Assembly (NCBI GenBank): GCA_905181835.1
Contig: CAJIZF010000001.1
Coordinates: 186,001 to 250,000 of the forward strand
DNA: 64,000 nt
DNA from: an uncultured Flavobacteriaceae bacterium
GTDB taxonomy: Bacteria; Bacteroidota; Bacteroidia; Flavobacteriales; Flavobacteriaceae
Direction: 5' to 3'
Part shown: positions 8,699 through 18,624 of the stretch, piece after piece
Layout of the letters: each line of letters starts with the position of its first letter
How positions within the stretch are numbered: the stretch's first letter is position 1
Notes under the pieces: model-generated
What the model saw: only the letters and a program-made list of their open reading frames with translations
Told to the model about the DNA's origin: nothing
The model's database searches: none
Made by a program: the position numbers and the translations under genes

Positions 8699-8893
8699 AT
8701 GGTAAATAAATTATATATATTATTTGAATACTTATACCTTGTGATGGCAGCCTTATCTGTATACGTTTCAGTTTCGTCTTGGGATACCAATAAAAACAGA
8801 GCTTTTTTATTTATGTTTTTTACCATTATTGCTGTTTTCATGTTTTTCTTCAAAAGAAATTTTAGAAAAAAAATAGAAAACAACAAGAAATAG
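8699..8893 (+). CDS. Small membrane protein, two TM segments, unknown function
   Basis: The ATG starts at the base right after the lptC stop. The 64-residue product has two hydrophobic helices (about residues 7-25 and 35-51) and a very basic C-terminus (FKRNFRKKIENNKK), which would be cytoplasmic. I do not recognise a named family. Tight packing between lptC and the CNNM transporter gene supports it being real. Regulation or stabilisation of neighbouring membrane proteins is possible but unsupported. Confidence 0.7.
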   Translation: MVNKLYILFEYLYLVMAALSVYVSVSSWDTNKNRAFLFMFFTIIAVFMFFFKRNFRKKIENNKK

Positions 8894-8942
8894 AAATACC
8901 ACTCTATTGTGTTATTTTTGTTAAGAAATATTTTTTATTTTT

Positions 8943-10214
8943 ATGGAATATAGTGTTGTAGTAATTATATGTATGTTGATTTTATCTGCCTTTTTTTCGG
9001 GGATGGAAATTGCTTATGTTTCTTCAAATAAAGTTCACCTAGCAATAGAAAAAAAACAAAAAGGGTTTATTTCATTGATTTTACAAAAAATCACCAAAAG
9101 ACCTTCAAAATTCATAGCAACGATGCTTATTGGAAATAATATTGCTCTTGTTATTTATGGATTTTTTATGGGAGATTTATTGATGAATTATATCAATACA
9201 TTTCAAATCTTAGCTTTTAACGGATTTTTGGCATTATTAATACAAACTCTTGTTTCTGCCATAATCATACTAATAACAGCAGAATTTTTGCCTAAAGTAT
9301 TTTTTCAAATTTATGCGAATAGTTTGGTTAAATTTTTTGCATTACCAGGTTATATCTTTTACGTGTTATTTTCAATTGTTTCAGAATTTGTTATTTGGAT
9401 TTCAGATCAACTACTAAAGTTATTTTTTAAAACAGAAGGAGATCATGTTCAATTAAATTTTAGTAAAATTGAATTAGGGAATTACATTTCAGAGCAAATG
9501 GAAACTGTAAAAACAGAAGACGAGGTTGATAGTGAAATTCAGATTTTTCAGAATGCCTTAGATTTTTCTGATGTAAAGTCTAGAGAGGTTCTAATACCAA
9601 GAACAGAAGTTGTTGCGGTTCCCATAGATACTTCGCCAACAGAATTAAGTGAACTTTTTACAAAAACAGGTCTTTCTAAAATCTTAGTTTTTAACGAAAA
9701 TATTGACGATATATCAGGCTATGTCCATTCATTTGAACTTTTCAAAAAACCCAAAACATTAAAGAATATATTGATTCCTGTGGTATTCGTTCCTGAAACA
9801 ATGTTAATCAAAGACGTTTTAAATATATTAACAAAAAAAAGCAAAAGTATTGCTGTGGTTATAGATGAATATGGAGGAACTTCAGGAATACTTACTGTAG
9901 AAGATATCATTGAGGAATTATTTGGAGAAATTGAAGATGAACATGATCAACTGATTCTAACTGAAAAAATAATAGGTAAAAATCATTATTTGTTTTCAAC
10001 TAGGTTAGAAGTTGATTATCTGAATGAAACTTACAAGCTGAAGTTACCAGAAAGTGAAAATTATGAAACTTTAGGAGGAATGATTGTAAGTTTTAAAGAA
10101 GACATTCCAGATCAAGGAGAAATTATTGTTTTTGAGAATTATACCTTTAATATTATGGAAGTATCTGAAACAAAAATTGAACTAGTTGAAGTCAAATTGA
10201 CCCCTGTAGATTAG
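8943..10214 (+). CDS. CNNM/CorC-type hemolysin-family membrane protein with CBS pair
   Basis: The 423-residue protein has an N-terminal DUF21/CNNM domain with about four TM segments (start MEYSVVVIICMLILSAFFSG; SGMEIAY motif near residue 20). A CBS pair follows at about 205-335 (REVLIPRTEVVAVPID, then SKSIAVVIDEYGGTSGILTV), then a CorC_HlyC domain. Relatives export or take up divalent cations such as Mg2+ or Co2+; GldE of gliding flavobacteria is a member of this superfamily but is normally next to gldD, which is not here. It is probably cotranscribed with lptC upstream; the 50-bp gap is AT-rich. Confidence 0.88.
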   Translation: MEYSVVVIICMLILSAFFSGMEIAYVSSNKVHLAIEKKQKGFISLILQKITKRPSKFIATMLIGNNIALVIYGFFMGDLLMNYINTFQILAFNGFLALLIQTLVSAIIILITAEFLPKVFFQIYANSLVKFFALPGYIFYVLFSIVSEFVIWISDQLLKLFFKTEGDHVQLNFSKIELGNYISEQMETVKTEDEVDSEIQIFQNALDFSDVKSREVLIPRTEVVAVPIDTSPTELSELFTKTGLSKILVFNENIDDISGYVHSFELFKKPKTLKNILIPVVFVPETMLIKDVLNILTKKSKSIAVVIDEYGGTSGILTVEDIIEELFGEIEDEHDQLILTEKIIGKNHYLFSTRLEVDYLNETYKLKLPESENYETLGGMIVSFKEDIPDQGEIIVFENYTFNIMEVSETKIELVEVKLTPVD

Positions 10215-10408
10215 TTTTTTGCTTTTTCCCCAATTTTTTTCAATTTAACTTTTTTATTAATGGTAGGAAAATAGTATTTTCGCCCACTGATATTACTAAA
10301 GTAAAGTGTTTGTATAATACTCTCAGTTTACAATTTAATATATAAACAATGATAAATTAATCCTTTTCTATTTACAATACTTAAAGAAAAGGCAAAATAT
10401 AATTAAAA

Positions 10409-12496
10409 ATGGCAATTTTAAACGACATAAGAAAACACGGAATATTTTTAATAATTATTATAGCGCTTGCATTATTTTCTTTTGTATTGAGTGGTGTTAT
10501 TGGTAATGGTAATTCAACACCAAAAGGAGAAAGTACGGTAGCTACAATTAATGGAGTCGATCTTTCTCGTGAACAATTCATGAAAAAAGTTGAAACAATT
10601 CAACGTAATTTAGGGCCAAATTCACAAACAAATCAAGCAATGAACATTGTTTGGGATAGAGAATTAAGGCGTGTAATTTTTTCTGAGCAATACGAGTCTT
10701 TAGGATTAACAGCTGAAAAAGAACAAATTAATAATTCGTTGAGGATTTCACTTGCAAACAATCCAACTTTTCAAGACGAATTTGGGTTATTTAACGAATT
10801 AAAGTTACAAGAATACCTCGCTAATGTTAAAAATGCCGCTGATAACGGAAATCCACAATCTTATAATGCTTGGTTAGATTTTGAGTCAGATACAGAAAGC
10901 TCTGTACTAGAAAGTACTTATTTCAATATGATAAAAGGAGGTTTGATTACTACTTTAGTTGAAGGGGAACAAGAGTATCATTATCAAAATGACAATATGG
11001 ACCTGCAGTTTATGCAAATTCCATACACAAATATAGCAGATGCAGATGTTGTCATTACAGATGCTGATATAGAGACTTATGTAAAGGCTAACTCTAAAGA
11101 TTACGAAGTAGACCCTCAAGTGGATATTCAATATGTTACCTTTAATGAAGACCCTTCAACAGATGATAATGAAAACGCAAAAGCTGATATTTCTGAGCTA
11201 ACCAATGATTTTGAAATCACAACTGATATAGCTGAATATGTAAATTTAAACTCAGATGTAACTTACACGGATAGGTGGTTTTTAAAAAATCAACTTCCTG
11301 AAGCCATTGCTTCTGATTTAATGTCTCAAGAGCTAAATAAAATTTATGGCCCCTATAAAGAAGGAAATTCTTATAGCTTAGCTAGAGTATATGCCACAAA
11401 AAAGATGGCAGATTCGGCAAAGGCTAAGCATATTCTAATAAGATTTGCTGGTTTATCTTCAGCTCCTCAGGATGTGGTAAGAACTAAGGTAGAAGCTAAG
11501 AAACTTGCAGACAGTATCTTAAGAGTCGTAAAAAGAAATCGACGAAAATTTGATGATTTAGCCTCAAAATATTCAGAAGATTTATCAAACAAAGACAAGG
11601 GAGGTGATCTAGGATATTTTTCACCGGGAAGAATGGTAAAACCTTTCAATGATTTTGTCTTCGATAATAAAACTGGAGATATTGGAATTGCCGAAACCAG
11701 TTTTGGTTTCCATGTTATCCAAATATCTGATCAAAAAAATATTCAGAAAGCAATAAAATTAGCTCTGATTGTTAAAAAGGTAGAGGCCTCAGAGAAAACA
11801 ATTAACGAAGTGTTTTCTAAAGCAACAAAATTTGAAATTGCTGCCAGTGAAACAGATTTTAATGAATTGGCAGAAGCTTCCGATTTAAAATCAAATCCTA
11901 TTAATAAAATAGGAGAATTGGACTCAAATTTACCTGGAATAAACGAGAATAGCAGGACGATAGTTTCGTGGGCATTTAACGAAGAAACAAATATCGGAGA
12001 CGTAAAAAGGATAAATACTAACAATGGTTATATTATTGCTCAATTAACTAGAAGAAATCCAAAAGGGTTGAAAAGTTTGGCTGAGGCATCCGCAACGGTC
12101 ACACCGATTTTAAGAAATCAGAAAAAAGCATTATTAATAAGACAATCTATCTCCAACACAGAAATAAATACTGTTGCAAATAATCAAAATGTTTCTGTAA
12201 AAGCAGCTAGTGCTGTTACAATGGCAAATCCTACTATTGCTGGTGCTGGGACTGAACCTAAAGTTGTGGGGGTAGCATTTGGCCTCAAAGCTGGTGAAAC
12301 ATCGGGCCTTATTGATGGTGATAAAGGAGTTTATATGGTAAAAGTGACAGCTGTCAATAATGCACCAGAATTACAGGACTATTCTGGTTTTGCAAACACG
12401 CTAAACACCAGTACTCTATCCTCTCTCAATACAAATGTTTACAATGCTTTAAAAAACGAAGCAGATATCGAAGACAACAGAGCTACCTTTTTCTAG
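10409..12496 (+). CDS. PpiD/SurA-like peptidylprolyl isomerase, membrane-anchored
   Basis: The 695-residue protein starts with a TM anchor (residues about 10-30, HGIFLIIIIALALFSFVLSG). A SurA-N/PpiD-like chaperone region follows (VATINGVDLSREQFMKKVE), then a parvulin PPIC domain around residues 340-450 (AKHILIRFAG, YSEDLSNKDKGGDLGYFSPG, FGFHVIQISD). A second, degenerate rotamase-like region fills the C-terminus. It helps fold outer-membrane and secreted proteins in the periplasm. The gene follows CNNM after a 194-bp gap and ends at a convergent terminator. Length is normal for flavobacterial members. Confidence 0.92.
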   Translation: MAILNDIRKHGIFLIIIIALALFSFVLSGVIGNGNSTPKGESTVATINGVDLSREQFMKKVETIQRNLGPNSQTNQAMNIVWDRELRRVIFSEQYESLGLTAEKEQINNSLRISLANNPTFQDEFGLFNELKLQEYLANVKNAADNGNPQSYNAWLDFESDTESSVLESTYFNMIKGGLITTLVEGEQEYHYQNDNMDLQFMQIPYTNIADADVVITDADIETYVKANSKDYEVDPQVDIQYVTFNEDPSTDDNENAKADISELTNDFEITTDIAEYVNLNSDVTYTDRWFLKNQLPEAIASDLMSQELNKIYGPYKEGNSYSLARVYATKKMADSAKAKHILIRFAGLSSAPQDVVRTKVEAKKLADSILRVVKRNRRKFDDLASKYSEDLSNKDKGGDLGYFSPGRMVKPFNDFVFDNKTGDIGIAETSFGFHVIQISDQKNIQKAIKLALIVKKVEASEKTINEVFSKATKFEIAASETDFNELAEASDLKSNPINKIGELDSNLPGINENSRTIVSWAFNEETNIGDVKRINTNNGYIIAQLTRRNPKGLKSLAEASATVTPILRNQKKALLIRQSISNTEINTVANNQNVSVKAASAVTMANPTIAGAGTEPKVVGVAFGLKAGETSGLIDGDKGVYMVKVTAVNNAPELQDYSGFANTLNTSTLSSLNTNVYNALKNEADIEDNRATFF

Positions 12497-12517
12497 AGGT
12501 ATTATATTAGGCTTTAA

Positions 12518-12555
12518 ATAAAAAAACCATTTTATTAATAAAATGGTTTTTTTAT
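12518..12555. terminator. Perfect 38-bp palindromic bidirectional terminator
   Basis: A perfect inverted repeat (ATAAAAAAACC, then ATTTTATT and its mirror) ends in seven T on both strands. It separates the plus-strand PPIase from the minus-strand kinase and overlaps the kinase stop codon. Confidence 0.85.
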
Positions 12556-13460
12556 AGAATCATTTTTCCAAATGGAATAATGGTGTTAAAGCCTTTCTTT
12601 TTGAAATATTGGTGATCATCTTCATCTCCAGTAGCCAAAATGAAATCACCTCCCCAAGCTCCTAGACTTTTTATACCACCATGATAATTTTTGAATAAGA
12701 CCTCTTTAATAGGCTTTTGCTGAATCATGTTCGATACGATTTTTTCGTGACATTTAATCAAATTTTTAAATTCAGTTAAGCTATTACAATTACATAGGTC
12801 AATTGTTAATTCGTTAATTTTTTGAATTTCAATAATTTTAGGCTTGAGGACTTTTCGGTAACTATTGATACTGTCTCGACTATTTTGTTTTTTATTTAGA
12901 TGAACAAAAAATAATTGATCTCTAAAACTCCAATTGATAAGTTGTTTTTTTGAGACCGACTGATTTTCTTTTTTTGTGAAGATAATAGGATGATCGTTGT
13001 TAGCGGCAGCTATATCATAACCACTTCCTCCAAAAGTAACATTCAGCAATTTATATGGATCTAAATTTGCCCATTTTGAAACATTGTTAATTAGTGTGGA
13101 TGAAGTTCCCAAGCCCCAGTTATTCGGAAAATCTAATTTGGTAACAATACTAAAACCGTCGGTATTTCCTAAAAATGTCGAATTTATTTTATGAGCATTC
13201 ATTAAAATTGACAACAAACGATCGCGATCATTTTCAACTTTTCGGTTAAATAATTTTATTTCTTCAATTGAAAAACAGAAATCTAACCATAGGCTCTCAT
13301 TGTGATCATAACTTTTCCATTCGATAGTATTTTTTTTGCCACTATCAACAGCTAAAGATTGTCCGAATTTTGTAGGAAATGCTAGTGCATCTGCTCCATC
13401 TAATACCAAATATTCTGCGGTGAGTAATAATTTTCCGTGACTGTAAAATTCTTGTTTCAA
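12552..13460 (-). CDS. GYDIA-family GHMP kinase
   Basis: The 302-residue protein has the GHMP signature NNWGLGTSSTLINN near residue 115 and the defining FGGSGYDIAAANND motif near 145, matching the GYDIA family of GHMP kinases. N-terminal YSHGKLLLTAEYLVLDGADA is the usual first GHMP strand. The adjacent upstream gene encodes HMG-CoA reductase with a 4-bp overlap, so this enzyme probably phosphorylates mevalonate or a derivative in isoprenoid synthesis. Which step it catalyses is not settled from sequence. The gene is intact. Confidence 0.92.
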   Translation of the reverse strand: MKQEFYSHGKLLLTAEYLVLDGADALAFPTKFGQSLAVDSGKKNTIEWKSYDHNESLWLDFCFSIEEIKLFNRKVENDRDRLLSILMNAHKINSTFLGNTDGFSIVTKLDFPNNWGLGTSSTLINNVSKWANLDPYKLLNVTFGGSGYDIAAANNDHPIIFTKKENQSVSKKQLINWSFRDQLFFVHLNKKQNSRDSINSYRKVLKPKIIEIQKINELTIDLCNCNSLTEFKNLIKCHEKIVSNMIQQKPIKEVLFKNYHGGIKSLGAWGGDFILATGDEDDHQYFKKKGFNTIIPFGKMIL

Positions 13461-14776
13461 TTTATTTCTCGAAGTTGATTTAAATAAGAAGTAACAGCGT
13501 TGTGCGAAATAGCTTTATTTTCAAAATATTGTAATGCCTGCTTTGTTTCTAATGAAGTGGCCTCTAATTTATTTAGAATATTAGCTAAATGCATTTTCAT
13601 ATGCCCTTTTTGGATACCTGTAGTAACTAAAGATCGCAGGGCTGCGAAATTTTGAGCCAATCCCGCTACCGCAATAATTTGCATCAATTTTTTTGCTGAA
13701 GGGTTTTGTAATAAAAGCAATCCAAATTTAACCAATGGATGTAATCCAGTTAGTCCTCCAACAGTACCAATTGCGAGAGGGATTTCTATTGAAAAAGTAA
13801 AAAGATTGTTTTCTATTTTTGCATCGGTTAAGCTCGTGTACATTCCATTTTTTGAGGCATACGCATGGATTCCAGCCTCGACAGATCTAAAGTCGTTGCC
13901 TGTCGCTAAAATTACTGCATCAATTCCATTCATAATTCCTTTATTATGTGTTACTGCTCTTCTAGTTTCAGCTTTGGCTATTTCTACAGCTCTAATAAAT
14001 TTTGTTGTAAAGGTAGCGCCATCTATCCCATTGGTAGACATTTCATTCACAGGACACTGAACTTCTGCCCTCACTAGACATTCCGGAACATAGTTGGAAA
14101 GAATACTCATAACTACTTCAGGATACTCGTTTAGATCTGAAAATTCCGAATAGTTTTTTGAGTTATTTTCAAATGTCTTTGCTATTTCCTCTAAACAAGT
14201 ATTTATAAAATTTGCACCCATTGCATCATGAGTTTCAAAAGTACAATGAAGTTGATAGTAGCCCTCTAAGGATTTAGTAGAGTTGATAAGATTTATATCT
14301 ATGAGGCCACCACCTCTTTTTTTCATACTGTATTCTATTTCTGAAATACTATTAATCAGTTTCGATTTATTTTCAGAAAAAAACTTTTTTATGACAGATT
14401 CTGCGCCATAAAAATTAATATGGATTTGGCCATTTTTTACAGTAGAGATGACCTCAGCTTTAAACCCCCCTTTGTCTAGCCAAAACTTTGCAGCATTACT
14501 TGATGCAGCAACTACAGAGCTTTCCTCAAGAACCATAGGAATTGAATATAGCTCATTGTTAATTAAAAAATTCGGAGCTATCGCAAAAGGTAAATAATAA
14601 TTACTGATGGCATTTTCTATAAATCCATCATGCAATTTTTGGAGTTTTTCATCATCATTCCAATATTGTTTTAAAACTTTATAAACTAAAGGATCGTTTT
14701 GAAGGTAGTTTGAAACTAACCATTCAATTTTTTCTTCTTTTGTTTTTTTTGAAAACCCCGAGACAGGCTGTGGCAT
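13457..14776 (-). CDS. Hydroxymethylglutaryl-CoA reductase, class II
   Basis: The 439-residue protein has class II HMG-CoA reductase features: MPQPVSGFSKKTKEEKIEWL start, PMVLEESSVVAASSNAAKFW near 80-100 with catalytic Glu, MGANFINTCLE near 190, MNGIDAVILATGNDFRSVEA near 285, and IGTVGGLTGLHPLVK near 345. It reduces HMG-CoA to mevalonate; in Bacteroidota this feeds isoprenoid synthesis. It is first in a two-gene operon with the GYDIA kinase. A TATATTTG box lies 22 bp upstream of the start. Confidence 0.95.
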   Translation of the reverse strand: MPQPVSGFSKKTKEEKIEWLVSNYLQNDPLVYKVLKQYWNDDEKLQKLHDGFIENAISNYYLPFAIAPNFLINNELYSIPMVLEESSVVAASSNAAKFWLDKGGFKAEVISTVKNGQIHINFYGAESVIKKFFSENKSKLINSISEIEYSMKKRGGGLIDINLINSTKSLEGYYQLHCTFETHDAMGANFINTCLEEIAKTFENNSKNYSEFSDLNEYPEVVMSILSNYVPECLVRAEVQCPVNEMSTNGIDGATFTTKFIRAVEIAKAETRRAVTHNKGIMNGIDAVILATGNDFRSVEAGIHAYASKNGMYTSLTDAKIENNLFTFSIEIPLAIGTVGGLTGLHPLVKFGLLLLQNPSAKKLMQIIAVAGLAQNFAALRSLVTTGIQKGHMKMHLANILNKLEATSLETKQALQYFENKAISHNAVTSYLNQLREIN

Positions 14777-14797
14777 GTTTAAAATAATTATGATTCA

Positions 14798-14805
14798 CAA
14801 ATATA
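14798..14805 (-). promoter_or_regulatory. -7 promoter box for HMG-CoA reductase/GYDIA operon
   Basis: The minus strand reads TATATTTG, a perfect match to the Bacteroidota -7 consensus TAnnTTTG, 22 bp before the ATG. No clear -33 TTG is at canonical distance. Confidence 0.5.
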
Positions 14806-14888
14806 GTATTTAAAACAGAGTCTTTTTACTTTTTTTAGCCTCTTAAACTTCCTTTTTAATTCAAAAAAGTAGGATAAATTCGTTAAAA

Positions 14889-17132
14889 TTGTGTAAACTT
14901 GAACTATCAAAAAACAACAAAAAATTGACAAGATTATTTTCTAAAGGTATATGGTTATCAATATTAATAACCATATCAACTTTATCTGCACAAGAAAAAT
15001 CAATTTCATTAGATGATATTAATGGAGGTACTTTTAGACCAGAATACTTGAGTGCGCTGCGATCTATGAATAATGGTAAAGAGTATTCAATTTATAATTA
15101 TGATAGAAAAAGTAAGACTTCTACAATTGATGTCTATGACTATAAAACTGGAGAAAAAGTTAAAACGTTACTTAATTCTACTGATATTGAAGATATAGAT
15201 TATATTATTTCGTACCAATTTAGTGATGATGAAACCAAACTATTATTAGCCACAAAATTGAAACAAATCTATAGACGCTCGTCCGTAGGAATTTATTATG
15301 TATACGATTTAAAATCAAAGAAACTTACTTTAGTTTCAGATAATCAAATACAAGAGCCTACTTTTAATGGCGATTCCTCCAAGTTGGCTTACGGTTTTAA
15401 TAATAATTTATATGTTAAAGATTTAATATCCGGAGAAACCAAACAACTCACTTCCGACGGACAAATTAATAGGATTATTAATGGTATTGCAGATTGGGTA
15501 TATGAAGAAGAATTTTCTGTAGTAAGAGCTTTTGATTGGAACATAAATGGTGATAAAATTGCATTTATTAGATTTGACGAAACGGAAGTGCCTGAATTTT
15601 CAATGGATATTATGGGAAATGAATTATATCCTACACAGCAAGTTTTTAAGTATCCAAAGGCTGGAGAAAAAAACGCTGAGGTATCGCTACATATTTATGA
15701 TTTAGGAACTAATCAAACCACTAAAGTTGATCTTTTGGGCTACAATAATTATTATATCCCTAGAATAAAATGGACCAAAGATAATTCATTACTGAGTGTT
15801 CAATTATTAAATCGTCACCAAAATGAATTAGATTTAATATTGGTGGATGTTTCAAATAATAATTCAACATCCCTTTTACATCAAGAGAAAGACGTTGCTT
15901 ACGTTGCTATAGATGATGATTTAACTTTTTTAGATAACAATAATTTTATTTGGACTAGTGAAAAAAGTGGTTGGAACCATATCTATCTTTATAATGAAAA
16001 TGGTAAAAACGAACAACAAATAACTTCTGGTTTATGGGAGGTAACCAGTTATTACGGATATGATAACAATACTGGGTTATTGTTTTATAACAGCACTCAA
16101 AATGGAAGTATAAATAGAGACGTCTATTCAGTGTCTTTGAAAGAGAAAAAAATCAAAAGATTAACACATAAAACAGGATCTAATAACGCTTCTTTTAGTA
16201 AAGATTTCTCTTATTTCATAAACACCTATTCTAGTTCAACGATTCCGTATACCTACACCTTAAATGAATCTAAAAATGGTAAAGTAATTAGAGAAATCAT
16301 GAATAACGATGATTTAGTTAATAAACTTAAAGAATATAAAATTTCTCCCAAGGAGTATTCGACCCTATCAATAAACGGGAATCAATTAAATATGTATACT
16401 TTAAAACCTTTAGATTTTGACGAAACAAAAGAGTATCCGTTGTTTATGTACCAATATTCAGGGCCAGGATCACAAAGTGTTTCAAATCAGTGGATAGGAG
16501 GAAATGATTATTGGCATCAAATGTTAGTTCAGGATGGAATGATTGTAGTATGTGTTGATGGGAGAGGAACAGGATTTAAAGGAAGAGACTTTAAAAAAAT
16601 AACTCAGTTAGAGTTGGGTAAATATGAAGTAGAAGACCAAATAGCAGTCGCAAAAAAGCTAGGAGAGTTACCCTATATTGACTCGAGAAGAATTGGAATT
16701 TGGGGATGGAGTTATGGAGGTTTTATGTCTTCCAATTGTTTGTTTCAGGCCAGTGATATTTTTTCCATGGCAATTGCAGTTGCTCCGGTGAGCAGTTGGC
16801 GTTTTTATGACACTATTTATACTGAGCGATACATGCATACACCTCAAGAAAATCCATCTGGATATGATAATAATTCCCCCATCACTTATGCAGATAAATT
16901 GCAAGGAGATTTTTTATTAATTCATGGTGCCGCAGATGATAATGTCCATTTACAAAATACCTTACGTCTTTCTGAAGCTTTAATTCAAGAGGATAAAGAT
17001 TTTGAATGGGCAATTTATCCCGATAAAAATCACAGTATTTATGGAGGAAGAACAAGAAGTCATCTCTACAAGAAAATGACTAATTTTATTAAAGAGTCAT
17101 TAGGTGGTTCTAATACAAATTATAAGAATTAG
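14889..17132 (+). CDS. S9 family dipeptidyl peptidase (DPP4-like)
   Basis: The 747-residue serine peptidase has a signal/anchor segment (GIWLSILITISTLSAQ) and a DPPIV N-terminal beta-propeller (ADWVYEEEFSVVRAFDW, the Glu-Glu substrate motif). The C-terminal alpha/beta-hydrolase domain carries GWSYGGFMS (Ser608), AADDNVHL (Asp683) and DKNHSIYGG (His715). It removes N-terminal dipeptides, often after Pro or Ala, in the periplasm or at the surface. The start is uncertain: the longest frame uses TTG at 14889 and an alternative TTG is at 14925; there is no ATG before the signal peptide. Two POT transporters directly downstream suggest that it feeds di/tripeptide uptake. Confidence 0.94.
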   Translation: MCKLELSKNNKKLTRLFSKGIWLSILITISTLSAQEKSISLDDINGGTFRPEYLSALRSMNNGKEYSIYNYDRKSKTSTIDVYDYKTGEKVKTLLNSTDIEDIDYIISYQFSDDETKLLLATKLKQIYRRSSVGIYYVYDLKSKKLTLVSDNQIQEPTFNGDSSKLAYGFNNNLYVKDLISGETKQLTSDGQINRIINGIADWVYEEEFSVVRAFDWNINGDKIAFIRFDETEVPEFSMDIMGNELYPTQQVFKYPKAGEKNAEVSLHIYDLGTNQTTKVDLLGYNNYYIPRIKWTKDNSLLSVQLLNRHQNELDLILVDVSNNNSTSLLHQEKDVAYVAIDDDLTFLDNNNFIWTSEKSGWNHIYLYNENGKNEQQITSGLWEVTSYYGYDNNTGLLFYNSTQNGSINRDVYSVSLKEKKIKRLTHKTGSNNASFSKDFSYFINTYSSSTIPYTYTLNESKNGKVIREIMNNDDLVNKLKEYKISPKEYSTLSINGNQLNMYTLKPLDFDETKEYPLFMYQYSGPGSQSVSNQWIGGNDYWHQMLVQDGMIVVCVDGRGTGFKGRDFKKITQLELGKYEVEDQIAVAKKLGELPYIDSRRIGIWGWSYGGFMSSNCLFQASDIFSMAIAVAPVSSWRFYDTIYTERYMHTPQENPSGYDNNSPITYADKLQGDFLLIHGAADDNVHLQNTLRLSEALIQEDKDFEWAIYPDKNHSIYGGRTRSHLYKKMTNFIKESLGGSNTNYKN

Positions 17133-17165
17133 TGAATAATTTACAACTATTAAAAAAATAAAGAT

Positions 17166-18533
17166 ATGTCAACAACAACAATTCAAGCTAATCAAAAAGA
17201 ATTATTTGGCCATCCAATAGGACTATACGTTTTATTTTTTACAGAAATGTGGGAACGCTTTTCTTATTATGGAATGAGAGCTATTTTAGTTCTTTATTTA
17301 GTAGCACAAACCGATGTGGAAAATGCTGGTTTAGGTTGGACTAATGGAGATGCCTTAGCATTATATGGATGGTACACGATGATGGTTTATGTGATGTCTA
17401 TTCCCGGAGGATTTATTGCAGATAAATTTTTGGGCCAAAAAAAATCAGTACTTGTTGGGGGAATATTTTTACTTTTTGGTCATAGTATTCTTGCGGTCGA
17501 AGAAATGTGGGCGTTCTATACAGGTTTGGTATTGATAGTTTGTGGTGTAGGGATGTTAAAACCAAATATTTCTACGATGGTAGGAGGATTGTATAAAAAA
17601 GGAGACATTAGAAGAGACAAGGGATTTACTATTTTTTATATTGGTATTAATGTAGGAGCATTTTTATCAAGTTTAATCGTAGGTTATGTTGGAGAAGTTT
17701 ATGGTTGGCACTACGGATTTGGTTTAGCAGGAATTGGTATGGGGCTCGGAATCTTACAATATGTTTTAGGACAAAAATATTTAAAGCATGTTGGTAATTT
17801 TTTAGGAGCTTCTCAAAATGAAGAAGAAAAAGCCTTGATGAAAAAACCTTTAACCAAAATTGAAAAAGACAGAGTCGTTGTTTTATTAATATCGTTCTTA
17901 TTGGTTATTGTTTTTTGGGGAGCATTTGAACAAGCAGGTGGTTTAATGAATATATACACCATGGAAAAGACAGATAGGATGTTGATGGGTTGGTTAGTTC
18001 CAGCATCTTGGTTCCAATCTTTAAATGCAATGTTTATTATCTTTTTAGGAACTTCAGTTGCCTTATTTTGGGCTAATAGAAAACTTAAAGGAAAAGTATC
18101 GACTTCTTTGTACAAAATGATATTGGGTCTTATAATTATGGGAACAGGTTTCTTTTTCATGACGGGTGCAACAGCTCAGTTTGAGTCTACAGGATCCTCT
18201 GCAATGTATTGGTTGGTATTGGCTTATCTATTTCATACGGTTGGAGAATTATGTCTGTCGCCTGTAGCCCTTTCGTTTATAACTAAGCTTTCTCCGGTTA
18301 AATATGCATCTATTATGATGGGTGTTTATTTTGCTATGACAGGATTTGGAAGTAAACTTGCTGGCTTGTTAGGAGAGTGGTCCGAAAGTCTTGGAGAATA
18401 CACTATTTTTACCGGTATTGCTATTTTTTGTGTAGTATTGGGTGGCCTGGTCCTTTTAGTTAGAAAAAAACTGGAAGTATTAACTCATGGTATAGAAGAT
18501 GCAGAAGGAGAACTACAAAATAGTGAATCTTAA
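17166..18533 (+). CDS. POT-family proton-dependent oligopeptide transporter 1
   Basis: A 455-residue MFS protein with about 12 TM segments. The POT signatures are present: FTEMWERFSYYGMRAILVLY (ExxERFxYYG), TIFYIGINVGAFLSSLIVGY, and FEQAGGLMNIYTM. It imports di- and tripeptides with protons. It starts 33 bp after the dipeptidyl peptidase gene and is followed by a paralogue, forming a peptide-use cluster. It is shorter than the second copy, lacking part of the central loop and TM region. Confidence 0.95.
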   Translation: MSTTTIQANQKELFGHPIGLYVLFFTEMWERFSYYGMRAILVLYLVAQTDVENAGLGWTNGDALALYGWYTMMVYVMSIPGGFIADKFLGQKKSVLVGGIFLLFGHSILAVEEMWAFYTGLVLIVCGVGMLKPNISTMVGGLYKKGDIRRDKGFTIFYIGINVGAFLSSLIVGYVGEVYGWHYGFGLAGIGMGLGILQYVLGQKYLKHVGNFLGASQNEEEKALMKKPLTKIEKDRVVVLLISFLLVIVFWGAFEQAGGLMNIYTMEKTDRMLMGWLVPASWFQSLNAMFIIFLGTSVALFWANRKLKGKVSTSLYKMILGLIIMGTGFFFMTGATAQFESTGSSAMYWLVLAYLFHTVGELCLSPVALSFITKLSPVKYASIMMGVYFAMTGFGSKLAGLLGEWSESLGEYTIFTGIAIFCVVLGGLVLLVRKKLEVLTHGIEDAEGELQNSES

Positions 18534-18624
18534 AACTTAGAATTAGAAGATATTTAAAAACAAAACTTAGCTTCATAAAACATTCTGTAAGCTTTGATAA
18601 TTTAATAATTTAAAAATAGATTAA

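Noticed and set aside
8943..10214. Naming the CNNM/CBS gene gldE
   Set aside because: The superfamily fits, but gldE normally lies with gldD and ssb, which are not here; the neighbours are lptC and a PPIase gene.
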